This document shows positions 10,186-22,588 of a stretch of 64,000 bases of DNA, one piece after another; the stretch's first letter is position 1; each line of letters begins with the position of its first letter. The notes under the pieces were generated by a model. That model was not told the origin of the DNA and made no database searches. It saw only the letters and a list, made by a program, of their open reading frames with translations. Origin of the DNA: Hippophae tibetana (taxonomy: Eukaryota; Streptophyta; Magnoliopsida; Rosales; Elaeagnaceae); contig CM072801.1 of NCBI GenBank assembly GCA_037013495.1, positions 78,849,816-78,913,815 on the forward strand, written 5' to 3'. The position numbers and the translations under genes were made by a program.

Positions 10186-13100
10186 ATGCATCCAAATGAC
10201 TATTATAATAAATCAAATCGAAGCTCGTTTCGATTACGACAAAGACAACCTTACATTATTTCATTACTCCTTGTTTCTGAACCCAAGTTTGTTTATTTAC
10301 CCTATTTACATACGTCTAAAAGTTTGGTCGTATCATATGGAGTTGTTTTTGGTTCTTGTTCCTTAGGCTTCAATTACGATCATCTTAACAACATTAATGG
10401 TTATTCAATCGTTCCTATTTGTTGGAGTTCCTATATTACCAGGTTCTTCGCCTAAAGGATATAAGTCATTTCGAATCATAGCCGTGGTTTCTGAAAATAG
10501 GTTCTCTACATGCTTCTATCTGTTTTCTAATGTTATATTTTTACAAAACATCATTATTTGATTGTTTATTGTGTTTTTGAGTCATAAATCACCTAAAATA
10601 GAAGGAATTTTCACCCACAAGTCTTGCATTTTCTTTAAATATTTTTGTCGTTGTTTTCGTCATTGGATTTATTTTCGCATTTTTCATTGAATTCTTCCTA
10701 TCTTTTTCTTGTTCTTTTACTTATGTGTTTAATTTATCTTTGTTCTTCTAAATAACAAGAGAGTTGTTGCAATTCACTATTACGAAAAAATAACTAATAA
10801 TTTGGGTTGAAGCTTTAAACTGTCATAACTTTTAATTCATGCATCCAAACGACATTTATAATAAATCAAATCGAAGCTCGTTTCGATTACTAAAAGACAA
10901 CCTTACATTATTTCATTACTCCTTGTTTCTGAACCCAAGTTTGTTTATTTACCCTATTTACATACGTCTAAAAGTTTGGTCGTATCATATGGAGTTGTTT
11001 TTGGTTCTTGTTCCTTAGGCTTCAATTACGATCATCTTAACCACATTAATGGTTATTCAATCGTTCCTATTTGTTGGAGTTCCTATATTACCAGGTTCTT
11101 TGTCAAAAGGATATAAGTCATTTCGAATCATAGCCGTGGTTTCTGAAAATAGGTTTTGTACATGCTTCTATCCTTTTTCTAATGTTATGTTTTTACAAAA
11201 CATCATTATTTGATTGTTTAATGTGTTTTTGAGTCATAAATCACCTAAAATAGAAGGAATTTTCACCCACGAGTCTTGCATTTTCTTTAAATATTTTTGT
11301 CGTTGTTTTCGTCATTTGATTTATTTTTGTGTTTTTCATTGAATTCTTCCTATCTTTTTCTTGTTCTTTTACTTATGTTTTTAATTTATCTTTGTTCTTC
11401 TAAAAAACAAGAGTGTTGTTGCAATTCACTATTTCGAAAAAATAACTAATAATTTGGGTTGAAGCTTTAAACTGTCATAACTTTTAATTCATGCATCCAA
11501 ACGACTATTATAATAAATCAAATCGAAGCTCGCTTCGATTACTACAAAGACAACCTTACATTATTTCATTACTCCTTGTTTCTGAACCCAAATGTGTTTA
11601 TTTACCCTATTTACATACGTCTAAAAGTTTGGTCGTATCATATGGAGTTGTTTTTGGTTCTTGTTCCTTAGGCTTCAATTACGATCATCTTAACCACATT
11701 AATGGTTATTCAATCGTTCCTATTTGTTGGAGTTCCTATATTACCAGGTTCTTCGCCAAAAGGATATAAGTCATTTCGAATCATAGCCGTGGTTTCTGAA
11801 AATAGGTTCTCTACATGCTTCTATCTGTTTTCTAATGTTATATTTTTACAAAACATCATTATTTGATTGTTTATTGTGTTTTTGAGTCATAAATCACCTA
11901 AAATAGAAGGAATTTTCACCCACAAGTCTTGCATTTTCTTTAAATATTTTTGTCGTTGTTTTCGTCATTGGATTTATTTTCGCATTTTTCATTGAATTCT
12001 TCCTATCTTTTTCTTGTTCTTTTACTTATGTGTTTAATTTATCTTTGTTCTTCTAAATAACAAGAGAGTTGTTGCAATTCACTGTTACGAAAAAATAACT
12101 AATAATTTGGGTTGAAGCTTTAAACTGTCATAACTTTTAATTCATGCATCCAAACGACATTTATAATAAATCAAATCGAAGCTCGTTTCGATTACTAAAA
12201 GACAACCTTACATTATTTCATTACTCCTTGTTTCTGAACCCAAGTTTGTTTATTTACCCTATTTACATACGTCTAAAAGTTTGGTCGTATCATATGGAGT
12301 TGTTTTTGGTTCTTGTTCCTTAGGCTTCAATTACGATCATCTTAACCACATTAATGGTTATTCAATCGTTCCTATTTGTTGGAGTTCCTATATTACCAGG
12401 TTCTTTGTCAAAAGGATATAAGTCATTTCGAATCATAGCCGTGGTTTCTGAAAATAGGTTTTGTACATGCTTCTATCCTTTTTCTAATGTTATGTTTTTA
12501 CAAAACATCATTATTTGATTGTTTATTGTGTTTTTGAGTCATAAATCACCTAAAATAGAAGGAATTTTCACCCACGAGTCTTGCATTTTCTTTAAATATT
12601 TTTGTCGTTGTTTTCGTCATTGGATTTATTTTTGTGTTTTTCATTGAATTCTTCCTATCTTTTTCTTGTTCTTTTACTTATGTTTTTAATTTATCTTTGT
12701 TCTTCTAAAAAACAAGAGTGTTGTTGCAATTCACTGTTTCGAAAAAATAACTAATAATTTGGGTTGAAGCTTTAAACTGTCATAACTTTTAATTCATGCA
12801 TCCAAACGACTATTATAATAAATCAAATCGAAGCTCGCTTCGATTACTACAAAGACAACCTTACATTATTTCATTACTCCTTGTTTCTGAACCCAAGTGT
12901 GTTTATTTACCCTATTTACATACGTCTAAAAGTTTGGTCGTATCATATGGAGTTGTTTTTGGTTCTTGTTCCTTAGGCTTCAATTACGATCATCTTAACC
13001 ACATTAATGGTTATTCAATCGTTCCTATTTGTTGGAGTTCCTATATTACCAGGTTCTTCGCCTAAAGGATATAAGTCATTTCGAATCATAGCCGTGGTTT

Positions 13101-13448
13101 CTGAAAATAGGTTCTCTACATGCTTCTATCTGTTTTCTAATGTTATATTTTTACAAAACATCATTATTTGATTGTTTATTGTGTTTTTGAGTCATAAATC
13201 ACCTAAAATAGAAGGAATTTTCACCCACAAGTCTTGCATTTTCTTTAAATATTTTTGTCGTTGTTTTCGTCATTGGATTTATTTTCGCATTTTTCATTGA
13301 ATTCTTCCTATCTTTTTCTTTTTCTTTTACTTATGTGTTTAATTTATCTTTGTTCTTCTAAAAAACAAGAGAGTTGTTGCAATTCACTGTTTCGAAAAAA
13401 TAACTAATAATTTGGGTTGAAGCTTTAAACTGTCATAACTTTTAATTC
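10186..13448 (+). repeat. 5-mer HOR unit A-B-C/A-B-C, copy 1 (10186, 10839, 11491, 12144, 12796)
   Basis: The order is A, B, a C/A hybrid, B, C. The hybrid at 11491 has C markers in its 5' half (perfect dyad, CCAAATGTG, accacattaatgg) and A markers at its 3' end (TTCTTGTTC, CTAAATAACAAG, CTGTTACG). It is the only class with TTCGCCAAAAGG. The two B monomers differ: 10839 has TTTAATGTG and CATTTGATTT, whereas 12144 has TTTATTGTG and CATTGGATTT. The 3263-bp unit restarts at 13449. Confidence 0.85.
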
Positions 13449-15406
13449 ATGCATCCAAATGACTATTATAATAAATCAAATCGAAGCTCGTTTCGATTAC
13501 GACAAAGACAACCTTACATTATTTCATTACTCCTTGTTTCTGAACCCAAGTTTGTTTATTTACCCTATTTACATACGTCTAAAAGTTTGGTCGTATCATA
13601 TGGAGTTGTTTTTGGTTCTTGTTCCTTAGGCTTCAATTACGATCATCTTAACAACATTAATGGTTATTCAATCGTTCCTATTTGTTGGAGTTCCTATATT
13701 ACCAGGTTCTTCGCCTAAAGGATATAAGTCATTTCGAATCATAGCCGTGGTTTCTGAAAATAGGTTCTCTACATGCTTCTATCTGTTTTCTAATGTTATA
13801 TTTTTACAAAACATCATTATTTGATTGTTTATTGTGTTTTTGAGTCATAAATCACCTAAAATAGAAGGAATTTTCACCCACAAGTCTTGCATTTTCTTTA
13901 AATATTTTTGTCGTTGTTTTCGTCATTGGATTTATTTTCGCATTTTTCATTGAATTCTTCCTATCTTTTTCTTGTTCTTTTACTTATGTGTTTAATTTAT
14001 CTTTGTTCTTCTAAATAACAAGAGAGTTGTTGCAATTCACTGTTACGAAAAAATAACTAATAATTTGGGTTGAAGCTTTAAACTGTCATAACTTTTAATT
14101 CATGCATCCAAACGACATTTATAATAAATCAAATCGAAGCTCGTTTCGATTACTAAAAGACAACCTTACATTATTTCATTACTCCTTGTTTCTGAACCCA
14201 AGTTTGTTTATTTACCCTATTTACATACGTCTAAAAGTTTGGTCGTATCATATGGAGTTGTTTTTGGTTCTTGTTCCTTAGGCTTCAATTACGATCATCT
14301 TAACCACATTAATGGTTATTCAATCGTTCCTATTTGTTGGAGTTCCTATATTACCAGGTTCTTTGTCAAAAGGATATAAGTCATTTCGAATCATAGCCGT
14401 GGTTTCTGAAAATAGGTTTTGTACATGCTTCTATCCTTTTTCTAATGTTATGTTTTTACAAAACATCATTATTTGATTGTTTAATGTGTTTTTGAGTCAT
14501 AAATCACCTAAAATAGAAGGAATTTTCACCCACGAGTCTTGCATTTTCTTTAAATATTTTTGTCGTTGTTTTCGTCATTTGATTTATTTTTGTGTTTTTC
14601 ATTGAATTCTTCCTATCTTTTTCTTGTTCTTTTACTTATGTTTTTAATTTATCTTTGTTCTTCTAAAAAACAAGAGTGTTGTTGCAATTCACTATTTCGA
14701 AAAAATAACTAATAATTTGGGTTGAAGCTTTAAACTGTCATAACTTTTAATTCATGCATCCAAACGACTATTATAATAAATCAAATCGAAGCTCGCTTCG
14801 ATTACTACAAAGACAACCTTACATTATTTCATTACTCCTTGTTTCTGAACCCAAATGTGTTTATTTACCCTATTTACATACGTCTAAAAGTTTGGTCGTA
14901 TCATATGGAGTTGTTTTTGGTTCTTGTTCCTTAGGCTTCAATTACGATCATCTTAACCACATTAATGGTTATTCAATCGTTCCTATTTGTTGGAGTTCCT
15001 ATATTACCAGGTTCTTCGCCAAAAGGATATAAGTCATTTCGAATCATAGCCGTGGTTTCTGAAAATAGGTTCTCTACATGCTTCTATCTGTTTTCTAATG
15101 TTATATTTTTACAAAACATCATTATTTGATTGTTTATTGTGTTTTTGAGTCATAAATCACCTAAAATAGAAGGAATTTTCACCCACAAGTCTTGCATTTT
15201 CTTTAAATATTTTTGTCGTTGTTTTCGTCATTGGATTTATTTTCGCATTTTTCATTGAATTCTTCCTATCTTTTTCTTGTTCTTTTACTTATGTGTTTAA
15301 TTTATCTTTGTTCTTCTAAATAACAAGAGAGTTGTTGCAATTCACTGTTACGAAAAAATAACTAATAATTTGGGTTGAAGCTTTAAACTGTCATAACTTT
15401 TAAGTC
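13449..15406 (+). repeat. 5-mer HOR unit, copy 2, first three monomers (13449 A, 14102 B, 14754 C/A)
   Basis: This is the same order as 10186-12143, including the B subtype with TTTAATGTG and the C/A hybrid with CCAAATGTG and TTCGCCAAAAGG. One visible difference is CACTGTTACG at the end of A here against CACTATTACG in copy 1. After 15406 the sequence departs to a different monomer class, so the second 5-mer is cut short. Confidence 0.85.
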
Positions 15407-16059
15407 ATGCATCCAAATGACTATTATAATAAATCAAATCGAAGCTCGTTTCGATTACTACAAAGACAACCTTACATTATTTCATTACTCCTTGTTTCTG
15501 AACCCAAGTTTGTTTATTTACCCTATTTACATACGTCTAAAAGTTTGGTCGTATCATATGGAGTTATTTTTGGTTCTTGTTCCTTAGGCTTCAATTACGA
15601 TCATCTTAACCACATTAATGGTTATTCAATCGTTCCTATTTTTTGTAGTTCCTATATTACCAGGTTCTTCGCCTAAAGGATATAAGTCATATGGAATCAC
15701 AGCCGTGGTTTCTGAAAATAGGTTCTGTACATGCTTCTATCTATTTTCTAATGTTATGTTTTTACAAAACATCATTATTTGATTGTTTATTGTGTTTTTG
15801 AGTCATGAATCACTCAAAATAGAAGGAATTTTCACCCACAAGTCGTGCATTTTCTTTAAATATTTTTGTCGTTGTTTTCGTCATTGGATTTATTTTCGCA
15901 TTTTTCAATGAATTTTTCCTATCTTTTTCTTTTTCTTTTACTTATGTGTTTAATTTATCTTTGTTCTTCTAAAAAACAAGAGAGTTGTTGCAATTCACTG
16001 TTTCGAAAAAATAACTAATAATTTGGGTTGAAGCTTTAAACTGTCATAACTTTTAATTC
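15407..16059 (+). repeat. single monomer of beta-like class at a domain boundary
   Basis: It has TTATTTTTGG and TTTTTTGTAG as in beta, but TTCGCCTAAAGG, GGAATCACAGCC and CTGTACATG downstream. The base just before its start is unusual (TTAAGTCATGC instead of TTAATTCATGC). It also has CAATGAATTTTTCC, so the usual EcoRI site is lost. It separates the 5-mer domain from the dimer domain. Confidence 0.75.
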
Positions 16060-17365
16060 ATGCATCCAAATGACTATTATAATAAATCAAATCGAAGCTC
16101 GTTTCGATTACGACAAAGACAACCTTACATTATTTCATTACTCCTTGTTTCTGAATCCAAGTTTGTTTATTTACCCTATTTACATACGTCTAAAAGTTTG
16201 GTCGTATCATATGGAGTTGTTTTTGGTTCTTGTTCCTTAGGCTTCAATTACGATCATCTTAACCACATTAATGGTTATTCAATCGTTCCTATTTTTTGTA
16301 GTTCCTATATTACAAGTTTCTTCGCCTAAAGGATATAAGTCATATGGAATCACAGCCGTGGTTTCTGAAAATAGGTTCTGTACATGCTTCTATCTATTTT
16401 CTAATGTTATATTTTTACAAAACAACATTATTTGATTGTTTATTGTGTTTTTGAGTCATGAATCACTCAAAATAGAAGGAGTTTTCACCCACAAGTATTG
16501 CATTTTCTTTCAATATTTTTGTCGTTGTTTTCGTCATTGGATTTATTTTCGCATTTTTCATTGAATTCTTACTATCTTTTTCTTGTTCTTTTACTTATGT
16601 GTTTAATTTATCTTTGTTCTTCTAAAAAACAAGATAGTTGTTGCAATTCACTGTTTCGAAAAAATAACTAATAATTTGAGTTGAAGCTTTAAATTGTCAT
16701 AACTTTTAATTCATGCATCCAAACGACTATTATAATAAATCAAATCGAAGGTCGCTTCGATTACTACAAAGACAACCTTACATTATTTCATTACTCCTTG
16801 TTTCTGAACCTAAGTTTGTTTATTTACCCTATTTACATACGTCTAAAAGTTTGGTCGTATCATATGGAGTTGTTTTTGGTTCTTGTTCCTTAGGCTTCAA
16901 TTACGATCATCTTAACCACATTAATGGTTATTCAATCGTTCCTATTTGTTGGAGTTCCTATATTACCAGGTTCTTTGGCAAAAGGATATAAGTCATATCG
17001 AATCATAGCCGTGGTTTCTGAAAATAGGTTCTCCACATGCTTCTATCCTTTTTCTAATGTTATGTTTTTACAAAACATCATTATTTGATTGTTTATTGTG
17101 TTTTTGAGTCATAAATCACCTAAAATAGAAGGAATTTTCACCCACAAGTCTTGCATTTTCTTTAAATATTTTTGTCGTTGTTTTCGTCATTGGATTTATT
17201 TTCGCATTTTTCATTGAATTCTTCCTATCTTTTTCTTGTTCTTTTACTTATTTGTTTAATTTATCTTTGTTCTTCTAAAAAACAAGAGAGTTGTTGCAAT
17301 TCACTGTTTCGAAAAAATAACTAATAATTTGGGTTGAAGCTTTAAACTGTCATAACTTTTAATTC
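16060..17365 (+). repeat. dimer HOR unit, copy 1 (16060, 16713)
   Basis: The first monomer has CGACAAAG, TTTTTTGTAG, TTACAAGTTTCTTCGCC, AACAACATT, GGAGTTTTCACC and TTTCAATATT. The second has GAAGGTCGCTTCG, in which the dyad keeps 8-bp arms around a 4-base spacer, and GGCAAAAGG. The same pair follows directly at 17366, with a period of 1306 bp for the first monomer. Confidence 0.85.
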
Positions 17366-18671
17366 ATGCATCCAAATGACTATTATAATAAATCAAATCG
17401 AAGCTCGTTTCGATTACGACAAAGACAACCTTACATTATTTCATTACTCCTTGTTTCTGAACCCAAGTTTGTTTATTTACCCTATTTACATACGTCTAAA
17501 AGTTTGGTCTTATCATATGGAGTTGTTTTTGGTTCTTGTTCCTTAGGCTTCAATTACGATCATCTTAACCACATTAATGGTTATTCAATCGTTCCTATTT
17601 TTTGTAGTTCCTATATTACAAGTTTCTTCGCCTAAAGGATATAAGTCATATGGAATCACAGCCGTGGTTTCTGAAAATAGGTTCTGTACATGCTTCTATC
17701 TATTTTCTAATGTTATATTTTTACAAAACAACATTATTTGATTGTTTATTGTGTTTTTGAGTCATGAATCACTCAAAATAGAAGGAGTTTTCACCCACAA
17801 GTATTGCATTTTCTTTCAATATTTTTGTCGTTGTTTTCGTCATTGGATTTATTTTCGCATTTTTCATTGAATTCTTACTATCTTTTTCTTGTTCTTTTAC
17901 TTATGTGTTTAATTTATCTTTTGTTCTTCTAAAAAACAAGAGAGTTGTTGCAATTCACTGTTTCGAAAAAATAACTAATAATTTGGGTTGAAGCTTTAAA
18001 TTGTCATAACTTTTAATTCATGCATCCAAACGACTATTATAATAAATCAAATCGAAGGTCGCTTCGATTACTACAAAGACAACCTTACATTATTTCATTA
18101 CTCCTTGTTTCTGAACCAAGTTTGTTTATTTACCCTATTTACATACGTCTAAAAGTTTGGTCGTATCATATGGAGTTGTTTTTGGTTCTTGTTCCTTAGG
18201 CTTCAATTACGATCATCTTAACCACATTAATGGTTATTCAATCGTTCCTATTTGTTGGAGTTCCTATATTACCAGGTTCTTTGGCAAAAGGATATAAGTC
18301 ATATCGAATCATAGCCGTGGTTTCTCAAAATAGGTTCTCCACATGCTTCTATCCTTTTTCTAATGTTATGTTTTTACAAAACATCATTATTTGATTGTTT
18401 ATTGTGTTTTTGAGTCATAAATCACCTAAAATAGAAAGAATTTTCACCCACAAGTCTTGCATTTTCTTTAAATATTTTTGTCGTTGTTTTCGTCATTGGA
18501 TTTATTTTCGCATTTTTCATTGAATTCTTCCTATCTTTTTCTTGTTCTTTTACTTATTTGTTTAATTTATCTTTGTTCTTCTATAAAACAAGAGACTTGT
18601 TGCAATTCACTGTTTCGAAAAAATAACTAATAATTTGGGTTGAAGCTTTAAACTGTCATAACTTTTAATTC
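17366..18671 (+). repeat. dimer HOR unit, copy 2 (17366, 18020)
   Basis: It repeats the private markers of 16060-17365 (TTACAAGTTTC, AACAACATT, TTTCAATATT and GAAGGTCGC). The first monomer gains a T (CTTTTGTTC) and the second loses a C (GAACCAAG), so the starts shift by one base and then return. The second monomer, here called K, also has CTCAAAATAGG and CTATAAAACAAGAG. It is at the same time the first member of the 7-mer that follows. Confidence 0.85.
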
Positions 18672-21600
18672 ATGCATCCAAATGACTATTATAATAAATC
18701 AAATCGAAGCTCGTTTCGATTACTACAAAGACAACTTTACATTATTTCATTACTCCTTGTTTCTGAACCCAAGTTTGTTTATTTACCCTATTTACATATG
18801 TCTAAAAGTTTAGTCGTATTATATGGAGTTGTTTTTGGTTCTTGTTCCTTAGGCTTCAATTACGATCATCTTAACCACATTAATGGTTATTCAATCGTTC
18901 CTATTTGTTGGAGTTCCTATATTACCAGGTTCTTTGTCAAAAGGATATAAGTCATTTCGAATCATAGCCGTGGTTTCTGAAAATAGGTTTTGTACATGCT
19001 TCTATCCTTTTTCTAATGTTATGTTTTTACAAAACATCATTATTTGATTGTTTATTGTGTTTTTGAGTCATAAATCACCTAAAATAGAAGGAATTTTCAC
19101 CCACGAGTCTTGCATTTTCTTTAAATATTTTTGTCGTTGTTTTCGTCATTGGATTTATTTTTGTGTTTTTCATTGAATTCTTCCTATCTTTTTCTTGTTC
19201 TTTTACTTATGTTTTTAATTTATCTTTGTTCTTCTAAAAAACAAGAGTGTTGTTGCAATTCACTCTTTCGAAAAAATAACTAATAATTTGGGTTGAAGCT
19301 TTAAACTGTCATAACTTTTAATTCATGCATCCAAACGACTATTATAATAAATCAAATCGAAGCTCGCTTCGATTACTACAAAGACAACCTTACATTATTT
19401 CATTACTCCTTGTTTCTGAACCCAAGTGTGTTTATTTACCCTATTTACATACGTCTAAAAGTTTGGTCGTATCATATGGAGTTGTTTTTGGTTCTTGTTC
19501 CTTAGGCTTCAATTACGATCATCTTAACCACATTAATGGTTATTCAATCGTTCCTATTTGTTGGAGTTCCTATATTACCAGGTTCTTCGCCTAAAGGATA
19601 TAAGTCATTTCGAATCATAGCCGTGGTTTCTGAAAATAGGTTCTCTACATGCTTCTATCTGTTTTCTAATGTTATATTTTTACAAAACATCATTATTTGA
19701 TTGTTTATTGTGTTTTTGAGTCATAAATCACCTAAAATAGAAGGAATTTTCACCCACAAGTCTTGCATTTTCTTTAAATATTTTTGTCGTTGTTTTCGTC
19801 ATTGGATTTATTTTCGCATTTTTCATTTAATTCTTCCTATCTTTTTCTTTTTCTTTTACTTATGTGTTTAATTTATCTTTGTTCTTCTAAAAAACAAGAG
19901 AGTTGTTGCAATTCACTGTTTCGAAAAAATAACTAATAATTTGGGTTGAAGCTTTAAACTGTCATAACTTTTAATTCATGCATCCAAATGACTATTATAA
20001 TAAATCAAATCGAAGCTCGTTTCGATTACGACAAAGACAACCTTACATTGTTTCATTACTCCTTGTTTCTGAACCCAAGTTTGTTTATTTACCCTATTTA
20101 CATACGTCTAAAAATTTGGTCGTATCATATGGAGTTGTTTTTGGTTCTTGTTCCTTAGGCTTCAATTACGATCATCTTAACAACATTAATGGTTATTCAA
20201 TCGTTCCTATTTGTTGGAGTTCCTATATTACCAGGTTCTTCGCCTAAAGGATATAAGTCATTTCGAATCATTGCCGTGGTTTCTGAAAATAGGTTCTCTA
20301 CATGCTTCTATCTGTTTTCTAATGTTATATTTTTACAAAACATCATTATTTGATTGTTTATTGTGTTTTTGAGTCATAAATCACCTAAAATAGAAGGAAT
20401 TTTCACCCACAAGTCTTGCATTTTCTTTAAATATTTTTGTCGTTGTTTTCGTCATTGGATTTATTTTCGCATTTTTCATTGAATTCTTCCTATCTTTTTC
20501 TTGTTCTTTTACTTATGTGTTTAATTTATCTTTGTTCTTCTAAATAACAAGAGAGTTGTTGCAATTCACTGTTACGAAAAAATAACTAATAATTTGGGTT
20601 GAAGCTTTAAACTGTCATAACTTTTAATTCATGCATCCAAACGACATTTATAATAAATCAAATCGAAGCTCGTTTCGATTACTAAAAGACAACCTTACAT
20701 TATTTCATTACTCCTTGTTTCTGAACCCAAGTTTGTTTATTTACCCTATTTACATACGTCTAAAAGTTTGGTCGTATCATATGGAGTTGTTTTTGGTTCT
20801 TGTTCCTTAGGCTTCAATTACGATCATCTTAACCACATTAATGGTTATTCAATCGTTCCTATTTGTTGGAGTTCCTATATTACCAGGTTCTTTGTCAAAA
20901 GGATATAAGTCATTTCGAATCATAGCCGTGGTTTCTGAAAATAGGTTTTGTACATGCTTCTATCCTTTTTCTAATGTTATGTTTTTACAAAACATCATTA
21001 TTTGATTGTTTATTGTGTTTTTGAGTCATAAATCACCTAAAATAGAAGGAATTTTCACCCACGAGTCTTGCATTTTCTTTAAATATTTTTGTCGTTGTTT
21101 TCGTCATTGGATTTATTTTTGTGTTTTTCATTGAATTCTTCCTATCTTTTTCTTGTTCTTTTACTTATGTTTTTAATTTATCTTTGTTCTTCTAAAAAAC
21201 AAGAGTGTTGTTGCAATTCACTGTTTCGAAAAAATAACTAATAATTTGGGTTGAAGCTTTAAACTGTCATAACTTTTAATTCATGCATCCAAACGACTAT
21301 TATAATAAATCAAATCGAAGCTCGCTTCGATTACTACAAAGACAACCTTACATTATTTCATTACTCCTTGTTTCTGAACCCAAGTGTGTTTATTTACCCT
21401 ATTTACATACGTCTAAAAGTTTGGTCGTATCATATGGAGTTGTTTTTGGTTCTTGTTCCTTAGGCTTCAATTACGATCATCTTAACCACATTAATGGTTA
21501 TTCAATCGTTCCTATTTGTTGGAGTTCCTATATTACCAGGTTCTTCGCCTAAAGGATATAAGTCATTTCGAATCATAGCCGTGGTTTCTGAAAATAGGTT

Positions 21601-22588
21601 CTCTACATGCTTCTATCTGTTTTCTAATGTTATATTTTTACAAAACATCATTATTTGATTGTTTATTGTGTTTTTGAGTCATAAATCACCTAAAATAGAA
21701 GGAATTTTCACCCACAAGTCTTGCATTTTCTTTAAATATTTTTGTCGTTGTTTTCGTCATTGGATTTATTTTCGCATTTTTCATTTAATTCTTCCTATCT
21801 TTTTCTTTTTCTTTTACTTATGTGTTTAATTTATCTTTGTTCTTCTAAAAAACAAGAGAGTTGTTGCAATTCACTGTTTCGAAAAAATAACTAATAATTT
21901 GGGTTGAAGCTTTAAACTGTCATAACTTTTAATTCATGCATCCAAATGACTATTATAATAAATCAAATCGAAGCTCGTTTCGATTACGACAAAGACAACC
22001 TTACATTGTTTCATTACTCCTTGTTTCTGAACCCAAGTTTGTTTATTTACCCTATTTACATACGTCTAAAAATTTGGTCGTATCATATGGAATTGTTTTT
22101 GGTTCTTGTTCCTTAGGCTTCAATTACGATCATCTTAACAACATTAATGGTTATTCAATCGTTCCTATTTGTTGGAGTTCCTATATTACCAGGTTCTTCG
22201 CCTAAAGGATATAAGTCATTTCGAATCATTGCCGTGGTTTCTGAAAATAGGTTCTCTACATGCTTCTATCTGTTTTCTAATGTTATATTTTTACAAAACA
22301 TCATTATTTGATTGTTTATTGTGTTTTTGAGTCATAAATCACCTAAAATAGAAGGAATTTTCACCCACAAGTCTTGCATTTTCTTTAAATATTTTTGTCG
22401 TTGTTTTCGTCATTGGATTTATTTTCGCATTTTTCATTGAATTCTTCCTATCTTTTTCTTGTTCTTTTACTTATGTGTTTAATTTATCTTTGTTCTTCTA
22501 AATAACAAGAGAGTTGTTGCAATTCACTGTTACGAAAAAATAACTAATAATTTGGGTTGAAGCTTTAAACTGTCATAACTTTTAATTC
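18020..22588 (+). repeat. 7-mer HOR unit, copy 1 (K-E-C-A'-B-C-A')
   Basis: Monomer starts are 18020 K, 18672 E, 19325 C, 19978 A', 20631 B, 21283 C and 21936 A'. E has CAACTTTAC, CATATGTC and TTTAGTCGTATTAT in its 5' part and B-type markers in its 3' part (GTCAAAAGG, GGTTTTGTACATG, TTTTTGTGTTTTT), so it is itself a mosaic. A' has CATTGTTTC, AAAATTTGG and ATCATTGCCG. C here has CATTTAATTC. A trimer rhythm C-A'-B survives inside the 7-mer, so two levels of repetition are nested. The unit is 4569 bp. Confidence 0.85.
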
